Positions 1 through 5,225 are shown, counted from the stretch's first letter. The stretch is 7,790 nucleotides of DNA from Candidatus Woesearchaeota archaeon (GCA_003562145.1 PWWA01000033.1:1-7790); one strand, 5' to 3'. Notes: generated from the letters alone by a model not told the origin. Translations and numbers: made by a program.

Positions 1-138
1 CTAGAGGCTGTTGAAGACATAGATTTCTCTGCAAGCATAAAACCAGACAGCATCACCCTAGCAATCACGATCAAGACTAGCAACCCTAAAGAAGAAAAGC
101 CAGTAAGAATAGCAATACCTTTAAGTGCTAAAGCATAA
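1..138 (+). CDS. C-terminal end of an unidentified protein (5' partial)
   Basis: Frame 1 is open from the first base to a TAA at 136-138, giving the last 45 residues of a protein whose start lies outside the window. The tail alternates hydrophobic and polar residues (for example SITLAITIKTS and KPVRIAIPLSAKA), which suggests beta strands ending a beta-rich domain. No motif is visible and I do not recognise the family. The codon choice (ATA, AGA, AAG) matches the other genes. A short T run follows at 141-145 and may help end transcription. That it is coding is likely, because the frame is clean and stops just before an AT-rich intergenic stretch, but 45 codons is short evidence. Confidence 0.55.
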   Translation, partial: LEAVEDIDFSASIKPDSITLAITIKTSNPKEEKPVRIAIPLSAKA

Positions 139-222
139 AATTTTTGATATAAAATTTCGGCCAAATACTTTTTCACGAAATAATTATCTTCCATATAGAA
201 GCTTATTTGTTTTGTGCGAATT

Positions 223-232
223 CATTAAATAA
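223..232 (+). promoter_or_regulatory. Possible TATA box of the RNase P gene
   Basis: An AT-only core, TTAAAT at 225-230, is centred about 26 bases before the ATG at 254. That is the usual archaeal TATA-to-transcription-start distance, so the mRNA may be leaderless. An AGGGA at 246-250 could instead act as a weak ribosome binding site, but only 3 bases separate it from the start. Another AT-rich element, GATATAAAA near 149-157, could drive a longer leader. The call is weak because the whole 139-253 gap is AT-rich. Confidence 0.35.
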
Positions 233-253
233 TATGCCTGACTACAGGGAAGC

Positions 254-574
254 ATGGCTAAAAAAGCTGTTAGGAGCAGGAAGAAGAGCCCCGGGCATAA
301 AAAAGTGGCTTTGGAGAGGATATCCGAGCTGTTCAGACAAGCAGAAGCAATTCATCACGAAGACCAAGGCTTGGCTAATAGGTACGCTTCCCTTGCAAGG
401 AAGATCTCGCTAAGGTACAAAGTCCCTTTTTCGAAGGAGCAAAAAGCGCGTTTCTGCAAAGAGTGCAATTCCTACTTGGTGCCAGGAAAGAATTCTAGGT
501 CTAGATTAACTAAAGGAAGGCTTGTAACCCAGTGCCTTAAATGCAAGGCTTACCGACGAGTCGTTTATAAATAA
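254..574 (+). CDS. rnp4: Ribonuclease P protein component 4 (Rpr2/Rpp21 family)
   Basis: This 106-residue protein is a subunit of archaeal RNase P, which removes the 5' leader of pre-tRNAs in the cytoplasm. In the family it pairs with Rnp1 (Rpp29) and supports the specificity domain of the RNase P RNA. A basic N-terminus (about residues 1-18) leads into two helices (about 18-55) carrying an ISLRYKVP stretch. A zinc ribbon follows with C68, C71, C94 and C97, and the segment between the pairs is rich in Arg, Lys and Ser (SRSRLTKGR). Length and the order of elements fit the family. ATG 254 is chosen because the protein then begins MAKKAVRSRKK, the typical basic start. The gene stands alone: the tail of another gene ends 115 bases before it and a T7 tract follows it. 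Its function is known from the family, not shown here. Confidence 0.93.
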   Translation: MAKKAVRSRKKSPGHKKVALERISELFRQAEAIHHEDQGLANRYASLARKISLRYKVPFSKEQKARFCKECNSYLVPGKNSRSRLTKGRLVTQCLKCKAYRRVVYK

Positions 575-576
575 GA

Positions 577-583
577 TTTTTTT
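577..583 (+). terminator. T-tract terminator after rnp4
   Basis: Seven consecutive T lie three bases after the rnp4 stop codon. Archaeal RNA polymerase ends transcription at T-rich tracts on the non-template strand without needing a hairpin. The position is right, but the effect is inferred. Confidence 0.5.
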
Positions 584-592
584 GTCAATAAA

Positions 593-602
593 TTATATAA
601 AT
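593..602 (+). promoter_or_regulatory. Strong TATA-like box with no gene at the expected distance
   Basis: TTATATAAAT is a near-ideal archaeal TATA box, just after the rnp4 terminator. A start 25 bases downstream would fall near 620-628, yet no ORF begins there: the ATG codons at 611-616 lead to a stop within a few codons. It may drive a short RNA that includes the hairpin at 641-687, or serve as a distal promoter for the 56-residue gene at 761. Confidence 0.5.
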
Positions 603-640
603 AGAGAAATATGATGCATTTATCCGAATAATAAAAGAGG

Positions 641-687
641 TTTTGACTAGGGGGAGCTATTCATTAACCACTCAAAAGTAGTCAAGA
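641..687 (+). other. Inverted repeat / predicted RNA hairpin
   Basis: TTGACTA at 643-649 is a perfect inverted repeat of TAGTCAA at 679-685. The stem extends outward by one G-U and one U-A pair (642/686 and 641/687), giving about 9 pairs around a 29-base loop that contains a GGGGGAGC stretch. It lies between two TATA-like boxes, in a 186-base gap. It could be part of a small RNA, a leader structure or a protein-binding operator. No C/D-box or H/ACA signature was found. Confidence 0.4.
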
Positions 688-696
688 AATGGAAAT

Positions 697-706
697 ATTT
701 ATATAC
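697..706 (+). promoter_or_regulatory. TATA box of the 56-residue acidic protein gene
   Basis: ATTTATATAC is preceded by a purine-rich GGAAA, as expected of a BRE-TATA pair. Transcription should start near 725-730, leaving a leader of about 35 bases that holds the ribosome binding site at 748-755. The box lies inside the longer possible reading frame that begins at ATG 689, which argues against that earlier start. Confidence 0.6.
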
Positions 707-747
707 TCCCTAAAACAAAACAAAGAAAACCAGCCCAAACAAACGGG

Positions 748-755
748 GGAGGTGA
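748..755 (+). promoter_or_regulatory. Strong ribosome binding site (GGAGGTGA)
   Basis: GGAGGTGA is an eight-base match to the complement of the 3' end of archaeal 16S rRNA, ending 5 bases before ATG 761. It decides the start of the downstream small gene and is the best Shine-Dalgarno sequence in the window. Confidence 0.8.
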
Positions 756-760
756 AAGAA

Positions 761-931
761 ATGCACGAAGAAATCGACAAGAAAAGCATAGAAGACGAGC
801 ACCAACTAGAAGAAATAAGAGGAGAACACGGAAAAAAGCCAAAGCTTGAAATCCTAAACCAGAAAAAACTAAGCAAATGGGAAATGGACGAACTATTCCT
901 AAACAACGAGGAATACGAAGAGGAATTCTAA
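761..931 (+). CDS. Small acidic protein of unknown function (56 aa)
   Basis: I do not recognise this protein. It is highly charged, with 18 Asp/Glu and 9 Lys/Arg among 56 residues, has no Cys and no membrane segment, and is probably largely disordered or helical. The N-terminal half is Glu/Lys-rich. The C-terminus is the most motif-like part, with KWEMDELF at 39-46 (the only Trp) and an acidic NNEEYEEEF end, which looks like a short binding motif. ATG 761 is chosen over the in-frame ATG 689 because GGAGGTGA lies 5 bases before it and a TATA box lies within the extra codons. Its own promoter and strong ribosome binding site suggest that it is expressed well. A regulator, adaptor or antitoxin-like role is possible, but nothing here shows which. 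Confidence 0.7.
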   Translation: MHEEIDKKSIEDEHQLEEIRGEHGKKPKLEILNQKKLSKWEMDELFLNNEEYEEEF

Positions 932-990
932 AACATCCAACCCCTTCACAACCCACACCCTCCTTCTAAAAAGAGTTTTCATTCAAAAAA

Positions 991-1000
991 TAATATAAAT
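991..1000 (+). promoter_or_regulatory. TATA box of the bud32-protease pair, leaderless spacing
   Basis: TAATATAAAT is centred about 25 bases before ATG 1021, so transcription should start at or within a few bases of the start codon. No Shine-Dalgarno sequence lies between them. This predicts a leaderless mRNA for Bud32. The preceding stretch, from about 931 to 972, is C/T/A-rich and almost free of G. Confidence 0.6.
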
Positions 1001-1020
1001 AACCCTCCAAAACCAATACG

Positions 1021-1605
1021 ATGGCCAAAGAAATAGCGAGAGGAGCAGAAGCAATAATCCTAAAAGAAAAAAGCAGAATAATAAAGAACCGCATCCCAAA
1101 AAACTACAGGCACAAAGAAATAGACGAAAAGCTAAGAACAAGCCGAACAAAAAGAGAAGCAACAATAATTAGTAAGCTCCCCGGGATCTCCCCAGAGCTA
1201 ATAAGAGCAGGGAAAACAGAGCTCGAAATAGAATACATAGACGGACAGCTACTGCGGGAAATACTAACGCAAAACCCTTTGCTCGCAAAAAAAATAGGGA
1301 GAAAAACAGGAATTATGCACGACAAAAACATAGTGCACGGAGACCTGACAACAAGCAACATGATCCTCGACAAGAAAAAACAAGTAAGATTTATAGACTT
1401 CGGCCTCTCAAGCATATCATACAAGACAGAAGACAAAGCCGTAGACCTGCACTTATTCCGGGAAGCAGTGGAAAGCAAGCATTACACCGCAAAAAAAGAA
1501 ATATGGAAAGCATTCCTGGAAGGATACAACCCTAAGAACAAAAAAGAAATCCTTGAAAGGCTTGAAAAAGTAGAAAAAAGAGGGAAGAACAAGCAAAAAT
1601 ACTAA
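1021..1605 (+). CDS. bud32: Bud32 (PRPK) atypical kinase/ATPase, KEOPS subunit, stand-alone form
   Basis: Bud32 partners Kae1 in the KEOPS complex, which makes the t6A base at position 37 of ANN-decoding tRNAs. Its 194 residues fit the minimal Bud32 kinase. Visible motifs are GAEA (8-11) in place of a Gly-rich loop, the ATP-binding lysine region IIKNRIPKNYRH (K22 likely), KREA with the helix C Glu (E46), EYIDG hinge (71-75), catalytic HGDLTTSN (D108, N113), the IDFG metal-binding motif (D126) and the family's DLHLFREAVESKH (142-154). The C-terminus is Lys-rich. ATG 1021 is favoured because GAEA then falls close to the N-terminus, as usual, and a TATA box sits at leaderless distance. Many euryarchaea carry a Kae1-Bud32 fusion; here Bud32 is separate, with no Kae1 gene visible. 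The S16 protease gene starts 4 bases after its stop, so the two are probably co-transcribed. Confidence 0.94.
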   Translation: MAKEIARGAEAIILKEKSRIIKNRIPKNYRHKEIDEKLRTSRTKREATIISKLPGISPELIRAGKTELEIEYIDGQLLREILTQNPLLAKKIGRKTGIMHDKNIVHGDLTTSNMILDKKKQVRFIDFGLSSISYKTEDKAVDLHLFREAVESKHYTAKKEIWKAFLEGYNPKNKKEILERLEKVEKRGKNKQKY

Positions 1606-1609
1606 AAAA

Positions 1610-3355
1610 ATGAGGAAAGCCATAACAACCATAATACTAGTGTTATTACTAGCAACACCAATACTAGCAGAAGCAAGGCAAGGACACATAACACTGCTTA
1701 CAGTAGGCGAAAGAAGAAACGAAACCTTTGGCGGTATAGCCGACCTCCACCTAGAAATAAGGCCTGGCAGCGGAAGAGTATTCATAGACTCATACCCGTT
1801 ATCAAGAATTGACACACAGATAAGCACCCGCTACGCAAAAGACGTAGCATGCAACTTCCTCGAAATAGACTGCACAGACAAGGATTTCTTCTACACCATA
1901 CGCACAGGATCATCAGTAGTGGGAGGCCCAAGCGCAGGCGCCTCAACCACACTGCTTACAATCAGCCTCCTTGAAAACAGCAAGCTGGACAGGAACATCG
2001 TTATGACAGGAACCATAAACTCAGGCGGAATAATAGGGCCTGTAGCAGGCATAGAAGAAAAAGCAATAGCAGCAAGGGATGCAGGATTCAAAAAAGTCCT
2101 AATACCAAAATGGAGCATTCTTGAAAGAGGCGACCCTGAACTAAACGAATCAACTAAGTACGCCGACTCACTCCGAGTTGAAGGCATAGAAATAGTGCTT
2201 GTCTCAACTATGGAAGAAGCGCTGTACGAGTTCACCGGCAAGGAATACGAGGACTACCAGCACGAAATAATAATACCAGACGAATACCAGGAAATCATGG
2301 GAGGCATAGCAAGAGATTTATGCGACAGGTACGAGCACATCTTAAGCGGGATACCACAAGAAGTGCTCATGGAAAGAGAAGCGGCGATTAATAACACGAT
2401 TGAGTCAAGGCAAAATGCGATGGACGCAATAACAAGAAATGATTATTATAGCGCTGCAAGCTTCTGCTTCACCGCGAACACAGCCATAAGGAACATCCAA
2501 TACAGGGACATTTCAGAAGAAGAAAAAGAAGCCATATCCGGGCGGCTCATGCAAGAAATAGCCCGTGAGATAGAAAAGATAAATGAAGAGCCCATAAAAA
2601 CACTGTCAGACCTCGAAACAAATATTGTGGTGAAAGAGCGCTTATTGGAAGCACAAAACACGCTGCAAGAACCAGACGCGCTTAACAACATAGGTTACGC
2701 AGAAGAAAGATTGTACAGCGCAAAGGCATGGTCAAAGTTCCTTGAGTACAAGTCAGGGGAAGAAGTCATCCTTGACAAAGCCCACCTTTCCGCTGTTTGC
2801 CTAACAAAGATAGCCGAGGCAGAGGAACGCATAAGTTACCTTGACCTGACATTTCCAGGCACGGCTGCGGATTACCGGGAAGAACTCGAAGACACAAGAA
2901 TGATACAGCAATCAGGGGATTACCCTTTCTGCATATTCCGGGCCACGAGGATAAAAGCCGATGCGAACGCAGTCCTGTCCGCAACAGCGGTCTCCAAAGA
3001 GAAGATATCTGAGCTGATAAGCGACAAGCTGGGCCTCGCAAGGGCACAAATAAACCGGCAAGGAGAGAATTTCCCGATACTAGGCTATAGCTATTATGAT
3101 TATGCGAATTCCCTGCAAGAGACAAGGCCCGAGCTCTCAATTGTTTTCTCTGAATACGCATCCGAGTTCAGTAACCTCGACATGTACTTTCCCCGAAGGG
3201 AATCCGCCGAGAAACACGGCTTCCCCGCACTCCCAGATTATTTTTACTTCGGCTTCTTCTTAGGCATGACTATCGGCGTATTGGTCGCAGGGGTTATTAT
3301 CTCAACTATTGTTACGAGGCATAAGAAGAAGCGCCGTGCAAGGAAGAAAAAGTGA
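1610..3355 (+). CDS. Secreted/membrane Lon-like serine protease (S16-type Ser-Lys dyad, archaeal family)
   Basis: The 581-residue protein begins with a signal peptide (basic MRK, hydrophobic 4-20, likely cleavage near A20 in ILA/EARQ). A Lon-type proteolytic domain follows (about 25-205). The dyad is S108 in GGPSAGAS and K151 in GIEEKAIAA, 43 residues apart as in bacterial Lon. The Lon AAA+ module is absent. Residues 215-540 form a helical region in which similar segments recur (NDYYSAASFCF at 277-287, SGDYPFCIFRA at 435-445). A membrane helix (about 544-569) and a strongly basic tail (570-581) end the protein. The likely topology is protease domain outside, tail in the cytoplasm. This matches the predicted archaeal serine proteases grouped in COG1750. 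It probably trims or degrades envelope proteins; its substrate is unknown. It starts 4 bases after bud32 with no clear ribosome binding site, which suggests coupled translation. Confidence 0.88.
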   Translation: MRKAITTIILVLLLATPILAEARQGHITLLTVGERRNETFGGIADLHLEIRPGSGRVFIDSYPLSRIDTQISTRYAKDVACNFLEIDCTDKDFFYTIRTGSSVVGGPSAGASTTLLTISLLENSKLDRNIVMTGTINSGGIIGPVAGIEEKAIAARDAGFKKVLIPKWSILERGDPELNESTKYADSLRVEGIEIVLVSTMEEALYEFTGKEYEDYQHEIIIPDEYQEIMGGIARDLCDRYEHILSGIPQEVLMEREAAINNTIESRQNAMDAITRNDYYSAASFCFTANTAIRNIQYRDISEEEKEAISGRLMQEIAREIEKINEEPIKTLSDLETNIVVKERLLEAQNTLQEPDALNNIGYAEERLYSAKAWSKFLEYKSGEEVILDKAHLSAVCLTKIAEAEERISYLDLTFPGTAADYREELEDTRMIQQSGDYPFCIFRATRIKADANAVLSATAVSKEKISELISDKLGLARAQINRQGENFPILGYSYYDYANSLQETRPELSIVFSEYASEFSNLDMYFPRRESAEKHGFPALPDYFYFGFFLGMTIGVLVAGVIISTIVTRHKKKRRARKKK

Positions 3356-3456
3356 TTAAAAACCCAGAGAGATTCAAGAACAAGATGTTAGAGAATCTCC
3401 CCGGGAAAAAGAGGTGAGCATAAATTGTTTTGTCTCTACTCGGGGAAGGTAATACA
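3356..3456 (+). other. Intergenic region with weak inverted repeat and an isolated GAGGTGA
   Basis: There is no clear gene here. GAGATTC at 3369-3375 and GAATCTC at 3393-3399 form a 7-bp inverted repeat with a 17-base loop, which may be a weak structure after the protease gene. A good ribosome binding motif, GAGGTGA at 3411-3417, stands 7 bases before a TTG at 3425. That frame would encode only 23 mostly hydrophobic residues and would run through the next gene's TATA box, so I do not call it a gene. Confidence 0.3.
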
Positions 3457-3457
3457 A

Positions 3458-3467
3458 ATATTTAAAT
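3458..3467 (+). promoter_or_regulatory. TATA box of the TtuA-like gene
   Basis: ATATTTAAAT lies about 50 bases before the GTG start at 3515. Transcription from near 3488 would give a leader of about 27 bases, enough to contain the G5 run at 3504-3508 that may act as ribosome binding site. Confidence 0.5.
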
Positions 3468-3514
3468 TTTTCTATTTTGTAACCATTCTGGAATGAATAC
3501 AAAGGGGGTTTTTT

Positions 3515-4033
3515 GTGAGATGCGAGAAATGCAGCGGAAAGGGAAAAGTTAAGAGCACATACACAAATAGGCGTTACTGCGACAGGCACTTCATGGAAAT
3601 GATAAGCAGGCGCATAAGGAAAGACCTCCGAATAAGCCAGAAGATTAATATAAAGAAAGAATACGCTATTGCCAAGACCACCGACCACGAGACAAGGATC
3701 GCGATGCATTTCCTCAGCGAAATATTCGGGGGGCGCCTCAAAGTATCCAATACCGCCAAGGACAACGTTATACGCCCAAGGAGCCTTGACAAGGAAACAA
3801 ATGATTTCCTGGAAGAATTCCTTGAAAACAAGGAAAGCCGCAGCTTGCCTGTAAACCCATTAAGGGTTGTGCTTGAAGAAGAGATAAGGGAAATAAGCGG
3901 GATACTCGGAATAAACTACGCTGAGAACAAAGACAAGAACAGCATAACAGAAGCCATAGACTCAAAATACCCAGGCACAAAGTTCTCATTGATGAAAAGC
4001 ATGGAAGAAATAAAAACAAAAAAACAAAAATAA
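3515..4033 (+). CDS. Degenerate TtuA/Ncs6-family protein: zinc finger kept, PP-loop ATPase site lost
   Basis: The 172-residue protein resembles the two ends of the TtuA/Ncs6 tRNA thiolation enzymes, which are usually near 300 residues. The N-terminus has the family zinc finger (C3, C6, C22, H25) followed by the basic helix RRIRKDLR. The C-terminal half matches the family pattern: LDKETNDFLEEF (91-102, compare LDDEA...), NPLRVVLEEEI (114-124) and YPGTKFSLMKS (152-162). Where the enzymes have SGGKDS, this protein reads AKTTDHET (53-60), and no Cys remains beyond the finger, so the catalytic and iron-sulfur cysteines are gone. It should not thiolate tRNA; it could still bind RNA or a partner. 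GTG is the only start in frame after the upstream TGA at 3494, with GGGGG six bases before it. The 3' end is Lys-rich and converges on the polylysine gene. The homology is read by eye. Confidence 0.7.
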   Translation: MRCEKCSGKGKVKSTYTNRRYCDRHFMEMISRRIRKDLRISQKINIKKEYAIAKTTDHETRIAMHFLSEIFGGRLKVSNTAKDNVIRPRSLDKETNDFLEEFLENKESRSLPVNPLRVVLEEEIREISGILGINYAENKDKNSITEAIDSKYPGTKFSLMKSMEEIKTKKQK

Positions 4034-4037
4034 AATA
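4012..4037 (-). terminator. T-rich terminator of the polylysine gene (inside the 3' end of the TtuA-like gene)
   Basis: Read on the minus strand, the region just after the polylysine gene is a series of T runs, including a T7. It is the complement of the AAA-rich codons for the terminal KTKKQK of the TtuA-like protein. T-rich tracts end archaeal transcription, so this should stop the minus-strand transcript. No hairpin is needed or seen. Confidence 0.5.
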
Positions 4038-4062
4038 GTTAGTCAGCCTAGAATCAGAAGAT

Positions 4063-4164
4063 TTATTTCTTCTTCTTCTTTTTAGCCGCCTTTTTCTTTG
4101 CTTTCTTTTTTACAGCTTTTTTCTTAGTAGCCTTTTTCTTTGCTTTCTTTTTCTTTGCTGGCAT
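4063..4164 (-). CDS. Polylysine/alanine mini-protein (33 aa), histone H1-like DNA-binding candidate
   Basis: This short gene encodes 33 residues, of which 22 are Lys and the rest almost all Ala (with one Pro, Thr and Val). It begins MPAKKKK, runs in KKKA units and ends in six Lys, as in histone H1 tails and the H1-like proteins of some bacteria. It is very likely disordered and strongly cationic, so DNA or RNA coating is the natural guess, but nothing shows the partner. The start is firm: ATG 4164 has GAGGTG 8 bases upstream, the frame has a stop (TGA, 4177-4179) just above it, and a TATA-like box lies at 4201-4210. Lys uses both AAA and AAG and Ala uses GCA, GCT and GCG, so it is a translated repeat, not a simple A-run. 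An internal 23-bp repeat shows that it grew by duplication. It is convergent with the TtuA-like gene and divergent from the nuclease gene. Confidence 0.8.
   Translation of the reverse strand: MPAKKKKAKKKATKKKAVKKKAKKKAAKKKKKK
4088..4152. repeat. 23-bp perfect direct repeat inside the polylysine gene
   Basis: Positions 4088-4110 and 4130-4152 are identical over 23 bases. The offset is 42 bp, exactly 14 codons, so residues about 6-12 (KKAKKKA) recur at 20-26. Low-complexity lysine codons make short repeats easy to get, but 23 bases with the same AAA/AAG/GCA choices suggest in-frame duplication. Confidence 0.8.
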
Positions 4165-4172
4165 TATTAAAA

Positions 4173-4178
4173 CACCTC
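4173..4178 (-). promoter_or_regulatory. Ribosome binding site of the polylysine gene (GAGGTG)
   Basis: On the minus strand GAGGTG lies 8 bases before ATG 4164. It is the main evidence that this low-complexity frame is translated. Confidence 0.75.
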
Positions 4179-4200
4179 AAGAATTATTCCTGATTGCTTT

Positions 4201-4210
4201 ATTTAAATAT
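4201..4210. promoter_or_regulatory. Palindromic TATA-like element between divergent genes
   Basis: ATTTAAAT at 4201-4208 is its own reverse complement. On the minus strand it gives a start near 4180, two bases before the GAGGTG of the polylysine gene. On the plus strand it gives a start near 4230, before the nuclease start codons at 4260 and 4275. A separate plus-strand candidate, ATTTTAA at about 4245-4251, would give a leaderless nuclease mRNA from 4275, so sharing is possible but not proven. Confidence 0.5.
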
Positions 4211-4274
4211 TTTTTGTTTTTTTTCCGGAATTAACAAGCAAACTAATTTTAAGGCTTTCATGCAAAGAAAGGAT

Positions 4275-5225
4275 ATGAATGCAAACAAAGCGCTCACAGG
4301 CATAAGCTTATTTATTGTTCTTGCAATAATATACGTTAGCGGAAACAGCGTTACAGGAAACGAATCTATAGTCGAAGAAAGCGGCTCATTCACCGCGTTT
4401 TTCTGCCCAGAACATAACTGCACACATGAATTCATAAAAGCAATAAATGGTGCAAGAAGCGTGAAGTGCGCATTCTACGGCGTAAACATAGAGCCACTGA
4501 CAAAATCCTTGAAAGATGCGAATGCAAGCATAATAATACATTCAGCCAACCATTACGGCTTCGGAATGCAAGTGCAAAGCCCTGGGCTAATGCATCACAA
4601 GTTCTGCGTAATAAACCAGACAATAGTAATAACAGGAAGCTACAACCCGACGACAAGCGAAGCAAGCAACAAAAACAACATACTAATAATAGAGTCAAGC
4701 ACTATAGCAAAGAACTATGAAATGGAATTCGACGCGTTAATGGAAGGCAAAGAAAAAAAAAGCACAAAGAATACTAAGGTAAGCCTCAGCGGCCAACTAG
4801 TAAAGAACTATTTCTGCCCGCAAGACCACTGCCAAGAAAAAATAATGAGGGAACTGGAAGCAGCAGAAGAATCCATTTACTTCATGACATTCACATTCAC
4901 AGACAAGGAAATAGCAGGCATCCTGGCTTCAAAGCACCAAGCAGGATTACACGTAAAAGGCGTAATTGAGAATTTCCAGAGAAAGGATGTCTGGGTAAAG
5001 CCCTTGCTTGATGAAGCAGGCATAAGCACAAAAGTAATTTCAGAGAAAAGCCTGCAGCACAACAAAATATTCATAATAGATAACACGACAATAATAACAG
5101 GGAGCTACAACCCGACAAGAGCCGCTTACACTATTAACGACGAGAACATACTTATAATAACAAGCCAGGGCCTCGCGAAAGAATACGCTGATTACTTCTA
5201 CAAAATATACCACTCAACTACTTGA
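4275..5225 (+). CDS. Membrane-anchored phospholipase D-family (HKD) nuclease with two catalytic domains
   Basis: The 316-residue protein has an N-terminal signal anchor (about residues 7-24) and two PLD domains in tandem, the pseudo-dimer layout in which both HKD motifs make one active site. Domain 1 has MHHKFCVIN (H107, K109, with N114 where Asp is usual) followed by TGSYNPT. Domain 2 has a full QHNKIFIID (H262, K264, D269) and again TGSYNPT. Each domain opens with FCP followed by a second Cys (C44/C49 and C181/C186), which could be disulfides outside the cell. Similar small HKD proteins are Nuc-type endonucleases; a lipase role is less likely at this size. Active domains probably face outside, where they could degrade DNA or RNA for salvage. 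ATG 4275 is chosen for its compact signal anchor; ATG 4260 would add MQRKD, and the longer frame from 4194 crosses the TATA element. The 3' end overlaps the opposite ATPase gene by 8 bp. Confidence 0.83.
   Translation: MNANKALTGISLFIVLAIIYVSGNSVTGNESIVEESGSFTAFFCPEHNCTHEFIKAINGARSVKCAFYGVNIEPLTKSLKDANASIIIHSANHYGFGMQVQSPGLMHHKFCVINQTIVITGSYNPTTSEASNKNNILIIESSTIAKNYEMEFDALMEGKEKKSTKNTKVSLSGQLVKNYFCPQDHCQEKIMRELEAAEESIYFMTFTFTDKEIAGILASKHQAGLHVKGVIENFQRKDVWVKPLLDEAGISTKVISEKSLQHNKIFIIDNTTIITGSYNPTRAAYTINDENILIITSQGLAKEYADYFYKIYHSTT

Noticed and set aside
610..690. C/D-box small RNA
   Set aside because: ATGATGC near 611 resembles a C box, but no CUGA D box follows within the usual length.
689..760. 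Longer N-terminus (ATG 689) for the 56-residue protein
   Set aside because: The added codons contain a TATA box and the strong GGAGGTGA that belongs to ATG 761; no ribosome binding site precedes 689.
2766..3161. 131-residue minus-strand frame inside the protease gene
   Set aside because: Arg/Leu/Ser-rich shadow of the coding strand, with no promoter or ribosome binding site and no motif.
3411..3496. 23-codon frame from TTG 3425 after a GAGGTGA
   Set aside because: Very short, rare start codon, and it contains the TATA box of the next gene. The ribosome-site match alone is not enough.
3515..4033. Pseudogene call for the TtuA-like gene
   Set aside because: The frame is intact, both conserved ends are kept in one frame, and it has promoter-like and ribosome-site-like signals; a reduced but working protein is more likely.
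4194..4274. Longer N-terminus for the HKD nuclease from TTG 4194
   Set aside because: It runs through the TATA-like element and would place extra sequence before the signal anchor. ATG 4275 (or 4260) gives a normal anchor.
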